A stretch of 64,000 nucleotides of DNA from Megalonaias nervosa. Taxonomy: Eukaryota; Mollusca; Bivalvia; Unionida; Unionidae. The position numbers were made by a program, and so were the translations under genes. The notes under the pieces are model-generated. The model was not told the origin of the DNA and did not search any database. It saw only the letters and a list, made by a program, of their open reading frames with translations. Each line of letters opens with the position of its first letter. Positions within the stretch are counted from its first letter, which is position 1. Below are positions 35,222-46,497 of this stretch, piece by piece. The stretch is taken from contig JAECUM010003661.1 of assembly GCA_016617855.1 (NCBI GenBank), forward strand, positions 1 to 64,000. The letters are read 5' to 3'.

Positions 35222-36030
35222 TAGCCTATTTTATTTCGCTGACTTGGTTGAGCGCCTCGACACAACCTCCACAGCATACGGTATGGAGATTAGCGCCGAA
35301 AAAACCAAACTGATGACAAACAACACCAATGGCATCAATGCAGAAATAAAGGTCAGTGGACAGAAGCTGGAAAGAGTCAAAAGATTCAAGTACTTGGGAT
35401 CAATTATCACAGACGAATGACTCCAAACCATAACTACTTTGCAGGATTGCCCAGACAACAGCAGCAATAACAAGGCTGAGACAAATATGGAAAGATACCA
35501 ACATTGCTTTTGGTTCCAAAATAAGGCTGATGCGCTGATTGTCATATTCATCTTTCTGTATGCTTGTGAAACATGGACGCTCACATGAAATCTACAAAGA
35601 AGGATTCAAACCTTCGAAATGAGATGCTACCGCAAGATCTTGGGCGTCTCATACATTGGTCATGTAACCAACGAAGAAGTCCACAACAGGTTCCAACGAG
35701 TCATCGGATCCTATGAAGACCTCTTGACCACTGTAAAGAAGCGCAAACTGAAGTGGTACGGTCATGTCTCAAGATCATCTGGACTGGCAAAAACAATCTT
35801 GCAAGGCACAGTGCGAGGGTGCAGAAGAAGAGGCAGACAGAAAAAGAGGTGGGGAGACAACATTAAGAAGTGGACAGGCATGGAATTTGGAGATTCCCAA
35901 CGGGCAGTAGAGAACAGGGAAAGATGGAGAGAATTGGTCGTAAAGTCAACTGTGGTGCCCCAACGACCTCTCAGGTTAAGGGATTGATGATGATGATGAT
36001 GATGATGACGACGACGATGATGATGATTTT
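35222..36030 (+). mobile_element. RTE-like LINE, 5'-truncated, with (TGA)n tail
   Basis: A forward frame encodes the RT C-terminal region. It has VERLDTTSTAYGMEISAEKT and KRFKYLGSIITDE, then (in a shifted frame) IAQTTAAITRLRQIWKDT, then YACETWTLT and an intact 122-codon segment at 35619-35987 (MRCYRKILGVSYIGHV, KRKLKWYGHVSRSS, GRQKKRWGDNIKKWTG). In-frame TGA codons at 35418 and 35588 and two compensating frameshifts show that it is dead. The ORF ends in TGA and passes directly into TGATGATGATGA repeats, the type of simple 3' tail seen in RTE-clade elements. The 5' end is truncated close to the hAT MITE. Confidence 0.85.
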
Positions 36031-38341
36031 ATTTTATTGTTTACTCGATCCGGCCAATAAACTGGTCGAAAGTTAATTTCTATTCTTGCCCATCACTTTG
36101 ACAATAATTGCCCCTTACTGTTAGAGAGCACGCTACCACCCTTTTTCAGTCCCATTTTAGCATGAAGCCAGCATAATGTATTCAAGATAAAAATATGATT
36201 TAATCGTCGATAAGGATATTTACTTCATATAAATGATACACAGATTATATATGAAATTAAGAGCCCCTATAGCACGAAAGATAAAATAAAGCTGGAAATA
36301 CCCTGGCTTATATCGAAAGACGGAATATTGAAGTTGAACCGTAATTACGCATATTACTACCAAACAGAAATGCAGTTATCACTGACAGACAATATTGTGA
36401 TTTGTTTTGTTGTTTTTTTTCCTTAAATTATCTTGTATAATGTCCCCAAGATTGTTATCTTGAACGAGTATTTCCGGACAACGATCTTCGGGTTACAATA
36501 TCAGTTACGGAACTTAACAGCGTGTGTATTAATATCAGAACTTGAATGTACAAATACTTGTCACGACAGCAAGTGCAACAGCTGACAAACCAATTTCTGC
36601 GTATCTAGTTGACGTTGAGATAAAGGCTCATATAAGTATATATGTTTGATCATTCAAGTAAGTGTGGGTCGTAGAAATCTGAACTATTTTAAAAAAAAAA
36701 TAATAATAATCCCTTTCAAATGAAACATAAGAGTGTTGCTGTAAGGATGAGAAACTTGTTTAGAGTATAACAGATCTCTATGGATACCTGTACAATAAAG
36801 CGGATAAATACGCCAGTGTTGAGAACACAAAGATTCATGTAACAGTCTGATCTACATCGATAAGAAAGCTGCAATGAAAGTTGAAATTTCCCCTAATACT
36901 TCTAATTAACAATCATCGTGTTAATTTATTTTTCTTTAATTATATTTTTAGGTTTACATTCTTTTTTCCTTGTTCATGTTCACTCTTTATACAAGTTGTA
37001 AAGTGTTTTCTACTGACTGCGATGGCATGACAATCCAAAAATATTGTAATGAAGAATAGAACGTTTAAAAATGGTGCGTTGAATGTTTTATTTAACCCAC
37101 ATTACACATTTCGCTGAAGACTCAACAGTGTATTTTGGATAAATAAATACAGTTATGACATATACATTTACCTCCCTTTACCTTCTGCTGGTACGTTTGG
37201 GTTGGACTGATCATTGCTTTGGAGGCTATTAAGTTCTTCCTTCCTTTCACGACTTATTTTCTTTTTGTTAATAAATATGGCGAGATGATTTACACACACA
37301 CACCATGGAATTTCATGCAAGTGTCTGAATAAATGAGGGTAATCTGATTTCGCGGTGATGTAGGCAAGTATGTGTGTACGGAGGCAGTGCCTATAATAAT
37401 TCTAAGAAAAAAGCTACGTATTTTGTCGGTAATAATGGATGACGAGGAGATTTACAAACATGGGAATAAGACTGACATTTGTTACTTACTGCTATGTGAC
37501 TAATATATACCATCTCTGTTGCATTTAAGATCGTACAAAACTTTGAAAGGATTTAAATCAATCCAAATCCTGGAAATTTATGCCAATTTCAATTAAGTTT
37601 GTTGCATTATGTCGTCTTTAGTAGACAAACAAGAGTTGTGAAGTTAGCAGGATATCGCGAACGGAAGTAGCAACGAAGTGCAAATATATTTCGCCGTACT
37701 GTTCTGAGCTCAAGTAGGATAATTATTTACATCCTACTTCCTCCCCATCCCGGTGCAACGTTAACTTTGTGTGTCAATAGGACAGGTATATCGCATAATG
37801 ACATTTATATATACCAAACATTCAAACTCTTTGATATATAGCTGGGCCATCGATATTTGACCTTTCCTTAAGGTGATAAAAGTTCACTGGAATTTTGTTT
37901 TAAATATGCCATAAAATCACAGACGTACTACATTTGTGATAGGAATTATATTGAACCCTGTGACTTGGCCGCCTGCATGTACTTTCTATTTGCTGTTCAA
38001 AGCAAATTTGACATGTTCGTCACCTTGTAATGCAAATAAATCGGCTGACAGACATTAACTCGTGTCACGAGAAGAGAGGGTTCGTGCCAGCTAAAATACT
38101 GTCATTATGTACACTTTGATTTATCCCTGTGTAATTGTAAAGATATATGCGCTAAATTAGCAACGTTTGACTGAATTAACGTTACAATCATGATTAAAAT
38201 GACATGGGGCTTATAAACCACATATTAATTTCTTTCTTACTCCTACATGATAAGATAAATTTCAATGAATAACATAGTTCACATCCACATTGGAAACGCA
38301 AATTATCATAACATAGGTGTGTCCTGCGAATGTCATTTGCC
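36031..38341. other. Intergenic sequence upstream of mex-3
   Basis: About 2.3 kb of AT-rich DNA with no frame showing a recognised domain, and no SINE, LINE or minisatellite. Distal regulatory elements are possible given the position, but nothing in the sequence identifies them. Confidence 0.45.

Positions 38342-38402
<61 letters not shown>
38342..38402. repeat. (GT)n-(GA)n compound microsatellite
   Basis: Nine or ten GT repeats are followed by about twenty GA repeats. Frames through it (Ser/Leu or Thr/His repeats) are artefacts. Confidence 0.97.
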
Positions 38403-38404
<2 letters not shown>

Positions 38405-39480
38405 TGCGTGAAATCAAACTTCTGTCTGATATTAAACGTTTTTTCCATGCAATTTTACATTGGCAACAATGAAATAAATGATAAAGACATATTAACTTCA
38501 TTAATGTATAAAATAAATTACTAATTTTTGCGTACAACGTAAGCCTACATGACATTTAGCATGTTAATACAATATCGCTTGGACAACATCGGTTTAAAGG
38601 ATATACTGTTGTCTTTGAAATGATTATTTGTGGAATCGAAACGTGGATCTAAACTGGCTTCGTCCTTCAATAAGCCCTGCACAGTTAATAAGAATAAAAT
38701 TAATTCCTAGTATGATAACATATTAGGTCTAACGAAAATTCCCAGTGTCGCTCCTTTTTCTTGTTTATAAACAACTATATCATTAGGATATATACGATTA
38801 CAGGCTGTGTAACATTTGTACCCATTGTCAGCACCTAAAAATTTTAACATTCAACGTTGCTCGATGCAAGACAATAAAGAAAATTATAAAATATTAATTC
38901 GCCGACCATCTGGGCCCAAAGTCTGCTTTTGGGCGGTAACTGTGCTCTTCTGGAATACAGACACAAAGGCCTTTGTTGTGTTTATCGATTTCAAATATAC
39001 AAGAATTTCACAAATGAAACAATAGATTTCTATAGCACTCCAAAAGTGTAAAATTCTGCACGCACTAACTATACAAATTGAATTTACTTCTAAGTTTGAA
39101 GAAAGCTTTATAAGAAAAGGAAATAAGTTAGCATTTCCTCCATTAGATAACAAAGAAACACAGTGAAACTGTTATCAAAGATTATCCAGCGCGCGACACT
39201 TTTATGAATGGAAATTACTCATGCGGAGATAACTTCCAAACAAAGGTATTCTAGCGACGTAAATAAAACCACGTGTTCTGCCGTTTCTTGGGTTATTAAC
39301 GGTACCCACAATTAACTTTTCTACCAGAGAATACCTTTAAATTGTAATAGTAATTGAGAGGAAATGACTTCCCTCTGTTGTACTTGCTACATCCTTAGTT
39401 ATTGAGCTTCACGGCGGCTGATTGTAATGTTTTTGTCATGTACTGAGTCAAAAGGTCAGTCCCGCCCCGCTATCATTCTT
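38403..39480. other. Upstream flank of mex-3
   Basis: No gene recognised. AT-rich DNA gives way to a somewhat more GC-rich segment from about 39400. Confidence 0.45.
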
Positions 39481-39541
39481 AGCCAATCAACGGCACGACT
39501 TTGTGCAAAAATATTTATAATCGGCCATGAATCTTGGGAAA

Positions 39542-39549
39542 TGACGTCA
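39542..39549. promoter_or_regulatory. CRE-like palindrome TGACGTCA
   Basis: A perfect 8-bp CREB/ATF consensus site about 180 bp upstream of the favoured start codon, with a CCAAT box about 55 bp further upstream. Confidence 0.55.
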
Positions 39550-39612
39550 CGCCTTTCCATCTTGCGCCAGCTTTTGTTCAGTGCTTAGAAGATATAAAGT
39601 CAGTCACACTCC

Positions 39613-39657
39613 ATGCCGTGCACAGAGAAACATACCACTGCAAGCAAAGGACTATAA
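39613..39657 (+). promoter_or_regulatory. Upstream ORF 1 (14 codons)
   Basis: ATG to TAA in the presumed 5' UTR of mex-3, ending 70 bp before the favoured start. It matters only if transcription starts upstream of 39613. Confidence 0.4.
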
Positions 39658-39675
39658 TTCGTTTTGGAACTGTAG

Positions 39676-39750
39676 ATGAAATCTTTATTTTTCTATGTTG
39701 GAGGTAACTGTACCCCGCTCTTTTGCGATGCCTGCAAGTGTTTATTCTGA
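39676..39750 (+). promoter_or_regulatory. Upstream ORF 2 overlapping the mex-3 start
   Basis: This 24-codon ORF begins at an ATG 52 bp before the favoured mex-3 start, in another frame, and ends at a TGA inside the mex-3 coding region. Overlapping uORFs usually lower translation of the main ORF. Its ATG has a G-less, weak context, so leaky scanning is likely. Confidence 0.4.
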
Positions 39751-39971
39751 GATGAATAACGGCAGCGGCCTGGAGGATCAGCGGGCACTGCAACTTGCCT
39801 TTGAGCTTTCTCTGTTAGGATTAGGTAGTGAGGAGGAAAACGGACAAAATGGAAATATCTCTCCTCCAATTTTCGACAGCGATGCAGCCAGAGCAAAGAG
39901 AAGTGCAAATATGACTGAATGTGTACCAGTCCCCAGTTCGGAGCATGTTGCTGAAATTGTCGGTAGACAAG
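39728..39971 (+). CDS. mex3: mex-3 coding exon 1
   Basis: Encodes residues 1-81 and the first base of codon 82. The N-terminus has the [20 protein letters not shown] motif typical of MEX3 proteins, then an acidic linker, then [20 protein letters not shown], which begins KH domain 1. The exon ends CAAG before GTAGGT, a strong donor, so the intron is phase 1 and splits the last Gly codon of the KH1 GRQG loop. I chose the ATG at 39728 ([11 protein letters not shown]) because the MPxS start resembles the family and it has G at -3. An in-frame ATG at 39695 would add 11 residues but has a poor context (C at -3, T at +4). Confidence 0.93.
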
Positions 39972-41499
39972 GTAGGTTAATTAATTAATGTCTCGTGTCA
40001 CGCAGTTGAACAGTTATTGTCATTGTTAGGTCATCAGCAGTGTTTTCGCGCGTTTTAGACACGTTGTCTATCCCTTTGTTATGCTAATGGTGCTTGGTAA
40101 AAACCGTTATATCTTTCTTAACCTGTATTTCATATGGCGTGTGCTATTTTCGGTTTGTAGCTATTTATGAATATTACGGCGGGTAAGTTGTGCCTAAATA
40201 TATTGCTTATTGATGACACATTACAACTCGACAGTTACTCTTACCTGTTTATTTTAGGATATAAGCATACGCAAGTTTCAACATTTAACTTTTGTATATT
40301 CTTGTAATGTTCAATGGTGTTGTTTTTATTTAGTTTCCAAATGTAAATGCGTAGTTTGGTGAACTGGTAGGCAGTTTCCTTTGTGTGTTCATGTGTGAAA
40401 GTTATACGGCACGCGGTAGACAAAATCACCGCGCAGCGTGCAAAGTTTCCACGTGCGCCCGACTTGTTTGTAGCCCGTCTTCAAACAGTGTATGAATTCC
40501 AGTTGTTTACAATTATTTTACTTAGCTGCTTTGGTTATTTTATCTTTCAAAATGTTATGAACGTGCGAATTCTCTTTCATAGTTTATTCGTCCACAGCAA
40601 CTCGTGTTTTTACAGGCATGTAAACAGTGTGCTAGGCGTATCTGAATTCTGGGCGACAGAATAGTTGGATGTTGCTCGTTTCTAGTCGTATATCTAGGTC
40701 TGTTTAGATCACAAAGAAGCCAAACGTTTGCTTCAGTTAATTCAAGGTATGAACGAGTTTGAATGCATCATGTATTGAATAGTGTACCCGTTACCCTAGT
40801 CTTTACTATCGGACGTTTAGTTCATCTTGATAACTTCCAATACAACGATGAAACAAAGCACCAGTGTTCGTTGTAGCCCTTCTGGTCTTGATCTGTGCTT
40901 TTTAATTCTGAGCTTGGAACTTAATGTTTAATGTTGCAAACAACTGGCAGAAAATAACTATCTGATAAAAATATTTTAAACCTCAACTTTTACACTCGTA
41001 CATTCGAGATATTCTAGAATGTTTAAATCTCTGATCTTTTTACTGTAGATATTTGAAACACTTGCTCCAGTATATTATTTATTCATTTGTAAGTTAAACC
41101 CCCTCCCACAGCTTCTTGGGGTGGGGTTGGGGTTCTCAAATCCACTGTAAATGGTACAAAGATTTCATCATTTTTTAACCATACGTGTATGTAGAGGCAT
41201 AATTAAAATTTTTGAATTTTTGTATATTTTGAAATGTAGTTACCAACCTAGTACTTTGCTATGGTAGCAGATTTGTGTTCATTTTTTATTGTTGGTAAGA
41301 TGGCTTCATCAACAATCATTTCTTCGGAAACTGATCAGAATGGCAAGGCAAAGATTGTAATTTCTTTGCATATTAATGAAAATTTAATGAAGGTAGTGTT
41401 TTACTAAACAAGTTAGAGGCATAGAGTACAACGAATCAGAAGACTACATGAACCACACAAGTTTCTTTGCAGTAAGTCTAAAACATAAAGGTAATTTTC

Positions 41500-42210
41500 A
41501 ACAACCACCATGCATGTACACAAGAACATATGCAAAGATGTCTGCCTTGTGGGATTTGATGAGGGCCAGAGAAATTTATGTAGGAACTGATCACTTTGTC
41601 GTCCAAAACAATTCTAGCACCACCTAAGCTGGATGATGAAACAACAACACAAGACTACCCAAACCACAAGATTTTATTCTTTCCAGTCCTTCAAGTGGTC
41701 CAGTTGTTTTCTCCCCAATTTTTTATTTTTTATTTTTAAATGACATGCTATCCATACTTTATTTTCAATTTTATGTTGAAAAATCAATCAAACAGTGCAT
41801 GAATGACCATTCTGAAGTTAATTAGGGTACATTATCTGTGCTAAGAGTGATGTGCCTATTTGGCATTTCACCATGTGTTTTAGGCCATACGACTTTAAAC
41901 AGCTCAGCAGAAACTAACATTATATTTAGAACTGAAAGGAGTACCTAGATTACATTATTGTAATTACAAATAGGTACAAATATTTAATCAACTGCGTATA
42001 GAACATGCAATTAAATTTTAAAAATCTCCTTAATAAATGACTCAGAAACATTTTAAAGATAGGTTTAAACAACTTCCATGAATGTACATGAAAACATGCA
42101 AAGATGCATAACCTGTGGGTTTCGAGGAGGGTCATTGAAATTTATATAGTGAGTGACCACGTTGTTCAAAATTTTTTTTAGCTCCACCTAAACTGGATGA
42201 TTTAAAAGAA
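41500..42210. repeat. Diverged direct duplication in the mex-3 intron
   Basis: 41500-41645 and 42065-42210 share ordered phrases: AACAACxxCCATGxATGTACA, ACATATGCAAAGATG/ACATGCAAAGATG, CTTGTGGGATTTGATGAGGG/CCTGTGGGTTTCGAGGAGGG, GAAATTTATxTAG and CTCCACCTAA.CTGGATGAT. These are probably two copies of one dispersed element rather than a recent tandem event. Confidence 0.7.
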
Positions 42211-42888
42211 ACCACCTAATGAAATGGTAAATTGTGCCAGTTATTTAAAGAAAGAAATCAAACATGGAGTGCCCATTAGCGTGCTTTCAAGTCTATCGCC
42301 CTCCATTCTCCTTAATGCAGGCATGTGCAAGTTCTGGCCCCATCTTCCAGCCAGCAACCTGGTTTTATCTTGTTACTTTTATGTCATATGGTGTGGCTGG
42401 TCATCTGCCTTACACTGGAAGTGCCTGCCTTACATTGCATTTCTATGATCTGCCCCACACTGTGGAAGTGCCTGCTTTACATTGCATTTCTACGGAGAAC
42501 TGCATACCACATTAAGCAGGAAGGCATGTGACTGTGATCAGTAGAAAGTAAGTTCAGACTAGCTTAAAATCTTTTTTTCATATATATTTATATAATTGAA
42601 TTTCATAAAGTGATAAATCTGGTAGGTTTTATAAACTTTACATGTTTCATTATTCTCCAATAATTTTAAAGGATCATAAAACATTTATTTCTGAAAGTGC
42701 AAGTCATGAATACAAAACATGTACAAGAAAAACTACATTCTGAAACTTGATAGGCAAAAAAAACTGGATGTCCTAGACATTTGAATGATAGCAATGCACA
42801 AGTTGTCACTATGTATTGGCCACCAGAATTTTTTGATGGTTCTCTTGATCCATTGTTCTTTCTTTTTCTGTATCTGGATATTTATTTG

Positions 42889-43082
42889 ACCATATCAAAA
42901 TTAACATGCCATAGACCATGGATATTTCCCCAAGGCCTGATACAATGAATATCAAAATTAACTTGCCTTAGACCATGGCAGTTTCCAGGGCCTAATATAA
43001 TGAACATCAATTACTCTGACCACATCAAAATTTACTTGCCATAGACCATGTCAGTCTCCAAGGCCTGATATAATGAACAGGA
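42889..43082. repeat. Tandem repeat, about 67-bp unit, three copies
   Basis: Three copies contain ATCAAAATTAACTTGCC, ATAGACCATG, CAGTTTCCAAGGCCTGATA and TAATGAACAT-type words. The third is slightly diverged. Intronic. Confidence 0.85.
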
Positions 43083-43950
43083 GTTTTTACCTCTGTTGTC
43101 TATCACTTGTCATTGCAGTCTTTCCCATACCCTAAGGGGATGGGATGTTTATAGGAAGTGTTCTTATTGAAGTGTCATAATAACCACCATTTATTTTATG
43201 TCTTTGTTATTGTGTCCATGTTTTGTCTCTTTTCTCACATTTGGTAAATCTTTGTACTATTGCACTATAATCTAATGTAAAAATCTGGTCTTGTTTGTTT
43301 TAATCTTGGGTTTGCTTTTGGTTGTTGAATTACATATACCTGTAGAGGCACTAGTCTTAAATGGCTATCTTGATGACCAGGAATAAATTTATTGTTGTGC
43401 ACAAGAATGCAAATTTAATTTTTGCTAGTGGGAAGTAAATTTTGTTTGTATTAATAAAAAAATTAAACAAGTGTGTCCTTGGGTAGGTAGGGTGTGTAAT
43501 GTTTGAAGAAGTTTTGGGAATCTCCAGCAAAATTGTATCACTGTAATTGACTTCAGTATGATATTGCAATAAAATTACATGTATAGACTGTAAAATATGC
43601 AAGCAAATCCATAGTTTATTAAAAACGGGCTTGTATCATTGGGCCAAATAAAAGTGTGCTCCAGGTTACATGACTGACCCTATTTTTCTCCACAAAATAA
43701 AAATGAACATTTAAAAGAAAGATTGGGACTAATAAAATGTCAATGAGAAGTAACCACAGTCAAGAGTTGATTTCAGGGATGCAAAGGTGACCCATGTATT
43801 TTTATTTTGTTTTAGTTTATTCTTCAATAAAATCTGCACAGCCCCCCCCCCATTTGTACTAACTACCATAACTTTGTCCACATGTAACAAGAACCATGCA
43901 TTTTTTTTTTTATTTGGTCTTACAGAAATGGGGAGTAGGATGCCATACAC

Positions 43951-43992
43951 ACACACACATATATATATATCTATATATATATATATATATAT
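43951..43992. repeat. (CA)n-(TA)n microsatellite
   Basis: CACACACACACA followed by interrupted TA repeats. It overlaps or abuts the left end of a MITE copy. Confidence 0.93.
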
Positions 43993-44194
43993 GAACATTC
44001 ATTTGTAAGTCGGGTCCAACTATGAACTGCACAGATCAGCCATTGCACAATGAATTGTTAGATCTGGGCAAATGGAATTTGTTTAGGAGTAATCAGTAAA
44101 GATGCAAAATGGACCCTGGTCTGCAGAAACATGTGCAAGCAGATCCAGGTGTAAGCCATATGCAATTGGACCCAACTTGTGAGTATATACAGTA
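43990..44194. mobile_element. TA-flanked MITE, copy 3 (mex-3 intron)
   Basis: The right end, on the complement, reads TACTGTATATACTCACAAG followed by TTGGGTCC. The left side has TTTGTAAGTCGGGTCCAA. The interior carries the two dyads of the family (AACTGCACAGATCAG...GTTAGATCTGGGC, and ACCCTGGTCTGCAG...GCAGATCCAGG). The outermost left end is merged with the TA microsatellite. This shows that the family is dispersed and not confined to the 21-22 kb pair. Confidence 0.75.
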
Positions 44195-45049
44195 GGATGT
44201 TTTACAGAACAGAGATATGTACATGACCTATGCTGAGACCACCCATTTTTTTTTTTTTTTTTTTGAGGAGTAGGGGCTTGTACATGGTTTAAGCAGTATT
44301 GTTGTAAAATGCCATTCAGACAGGTTTAGGAGACCATATGTGATGATGGGACTACCAGCATCACTCCATGGCAACTAATTTAGCTTTTTTGATTGGTAGA
44401 GCTATGTAGGAAGCCTATCCACAACCTTTGATCAACCCCCTTCATGCTCTTGAAGATAACATTGGTCAGTTCCACCTAGACAAGGCAACTGGAGGAGTGA
44501 AGACCTTAGTGTCTCAATAGTTAATGTACTGTGACTTGTGACTGAAAGGATGCATATTCAAGTCCTACCACTGGATAATTTTGGGTTGGATACTGTACAT
44601 GTCCTTTTTTTTAGAAAGGCGCTTTATTCAAGTTCAGGTTTCAAGGCTCATCTTAAGAGAAATACTGTAAAAATGACTGAAATAATACAAAATGTCCATT
44701 TTTAGATTTTTCCAATTGAAAACAAAATACACAGCAGTTCTTTTTTTTTGTTAAATCAGGGGTACGCTTGTTTAGTAAGTCAGAAATGGGATAGTCTTTT
44801 AATGGAGGCTAGCTGTTGTATTTGGCTACTGTCCTTTAATATTATGATGGGGTTAGGCATTGTTTTGTTTGAAGTAAATTGACTGAAATTTAACACATTT
44901 ATTATATCCTGTTGTTAAATATATATTTAATGAACCTAGAACTGCATTTCTAGCAGTCCATCAACAGCAGATGAATTTAACAATAATATACACATTCTCA
45001 GTTATTTATTCAATGTCACATATGTGCAGTTGTTTAATTTTCATTGTAG
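44195..45049. other. Distal part of the mex-3 intron
   Basis: Contains poly-T (44247-44264) and ordinary AT-rich DNA. The polypyrimidine tract before exon 2 is modest (TTTAATTTTCATTGTAG). Confidence 0.6.
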
Positions 45050-46497
45050 GTTGCAAGATCAAAGCCCTGAGAGCCAAGACAAACACGTATATCAAGACAC
45101 CAGTACGGGGTGAAGAACCAGTATTTGTGGTGACAGGAAGAAAGGAGGATGTTGCCGCTGCCAAGAGAGAAATTTTGTCAGCTGCGGAACATTTCAGCCA
45201 GATTAGAGCATCTCGAAGAAATTCTAGTGTTTCGAGTGTGCCAAGTAATGTGTCTGGTTTAACACCCAGTCCTCCAAGTCCAAATGCGCCCGGGCAAGTA
45301 ACAATCCAAGTGCGCGTCCCGTATCGAGTGGTGGGACTTGTAGTTGGACCAAAAGGAGCAACGATCAAAAGAATCCAGCAACAGACCCACACGTACATTG
45401 TGACTCCCAGTAGAGACAAGGAACCTGTATTCGAGGTCACAGGTTTACCTGAAAATGTTGAAAAGGCAAGACAGGAGATTGAGAGTCACATTGCCCTGCG
45501 GACTGGAGGTATTATTGATGGGTTGCAAGATGACGACTTTCATAGCAATGGAATAGATTCTGGATTTCATGAACTAAATGGAAGTGCTGGTGACATATTC
45601 AGTGCACTGTACAACAAATCACCAAGTGGCACATCAGCTTTCACTGCTTACAGCAATGCACACAATGGCAATAACCTCATCTCTCGCAGAAATCAGGAAA
45701 ATAACATTTTCAATTTTCCCCCAGTTAATGGATTAAATGGAAGTACAAAAATGTCAGATTTTGGCTCCATGAATGGGTCCCTGAATGGTTTCACTAGCTT
45801 CAGTAGCTTCAACCTTTATGATAATGATGAAGGAATTGGCAGTTCACCATCATTTGATCCACTGGTACCCCCCTCGCCCTCACTGTGGCCAGACCTAAGT
45901 GATGGTCGTAATTCTGCACTAGTCACACTCTTTGGCACCACCAGCACCACAACCACTATCAATAGCTTAATGTCAAGACGCACAACCAGCGTGAGTGGGA
46001 GCAGGACCCCAACTATTTCTCCAGTGGGGGATAGTAACACTTCTCCCTCGTCAGTGTCTGCTACCACTAGCAATGGATCTGTAAATGGAACACAGTCTCC
46101 TTCTGTAGACCACCAGATAGTGCGTCGGATTCGAAGTGATCCACTCGTCAGTGCATTTACACCCTTTGTATCCATGCCCAGTGATCCATTTTCTGTGACG
46201 ACATGCACAACCACTGCAACAAATGGAATTACCAGTGGAAGTGGTGCAAATTCAGTAACTGCAAGTACATCATGTTCTACCTCTCCAGTCACTGGGGTCG
46301 GAGATTGTGCTTCTGGATCTTCTAGGAAGCAGTGTATTATGTGCTCGGAAAGTGAAGTTGTTGCAGCCCTTGTTCCATGTGGACACAATTTTTTCTGCAT
46401 GGAGTGCGCAAGTCTAATTGTGGAGAAACCTGCATCTGACAGAGTTTGTCCAGTGTGTCAGCAATCACCCACTCAGGCAATTCGAATTATCTCCTAA
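45050..46497 (+). CDS. mex3: mex-3 coding exon 2 (KH1 end, KH2, RING)
   Basis: Completes a 563-residue MEX3-type RNA-binding E3 ligase. KH1 (about 64-130) continues CKIKALRAKTNTYIKTPVRG. KH2 (about 164-230) has VPYRVVGLVVGPKGATIKRI with a GPKG loop at 181-184. Residues 235-505 are a Ser/Thr/Asn/Gly-rich, probably disordered linker. The C-terminal RING is canonical C3HC4: Cys 510, 513, 525, His 527, Cys 531, 534, 548 and 551. The acceptor is TTGTAG at 45044-45049 and the stop is TAA at 46495-46497. Known family members bind mRNA 3' UTRs through the KH pair and act in post-transcriptional control and ubiquitylation in early development and stem cells. No damage is visible. The gene symbol rests on domain order and near-identical KH motifs. 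It is not clear that invertebrates have the MEX3A-D subtypes, so no letter is given. Confidence 0.96.

Larger units (their letters stand above)
39481..39727 (+). promoter_or_regulatory. Probable mex-3 promoter and 5' UTR
   Basis: Just upstream of the first coding exon are a CCAAT box (39483-39487), a TATA-like TATTTATA (39512-39519) and a perfect CRE palindrome TGACGTCA (39542-39549). A TATAAA also occurs at about 39592-39597. I cannot place the transcription start without RNA data. Calling this the promoter is an inference from position and motif clustering. A CREB/ATF-type input is plausible but unproven. Confidence 0.5.
39972..45049 (+). other. mex-3 intron (5078 bp, phase 1)
   Basis: Begins GTAGGT and ends TTTTCATTGTAG. 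It holds a 150-bp diverged direct duplication (41500-41645 and 42065-42210), a 67-bp triplicate (42889-43082), a compound CA/TA microsatellite (43951-43992), a MITE copy (to 44194) and a poly-T tract (44247-44264). Frames within it, including overlapping ones near 42224-42531, show no recognised domain. Long first introns often carry enhancers, but no specific element can be named from sequence. Confidence 0.85.

Noticed and set aside
39695..39988. 97-residue standalone protein at the mex-3 first exon
   Set aside because: Its last residues (RLIN) come from reading through a strong GTAGGT donor. Splicing to 45050 restores a perfect KH1 domain.
42224..42531. Small gene inside the mex-3 intron
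   Set aside because: Three overlapping frames are open over the same bases, with no recognised motif. The region has short internal duplications (GTGCCTGCCTTACATTGCAT and GTGCCTGCTTTACATTGCAT) that explain it.
45006..46400. Long reverse-strand frames (144 and 194 codons) opposite mex-3 exon 2
   Set aside because: They are antisense shadows of a strongly supported coding exon with clear KH and RING motifs.
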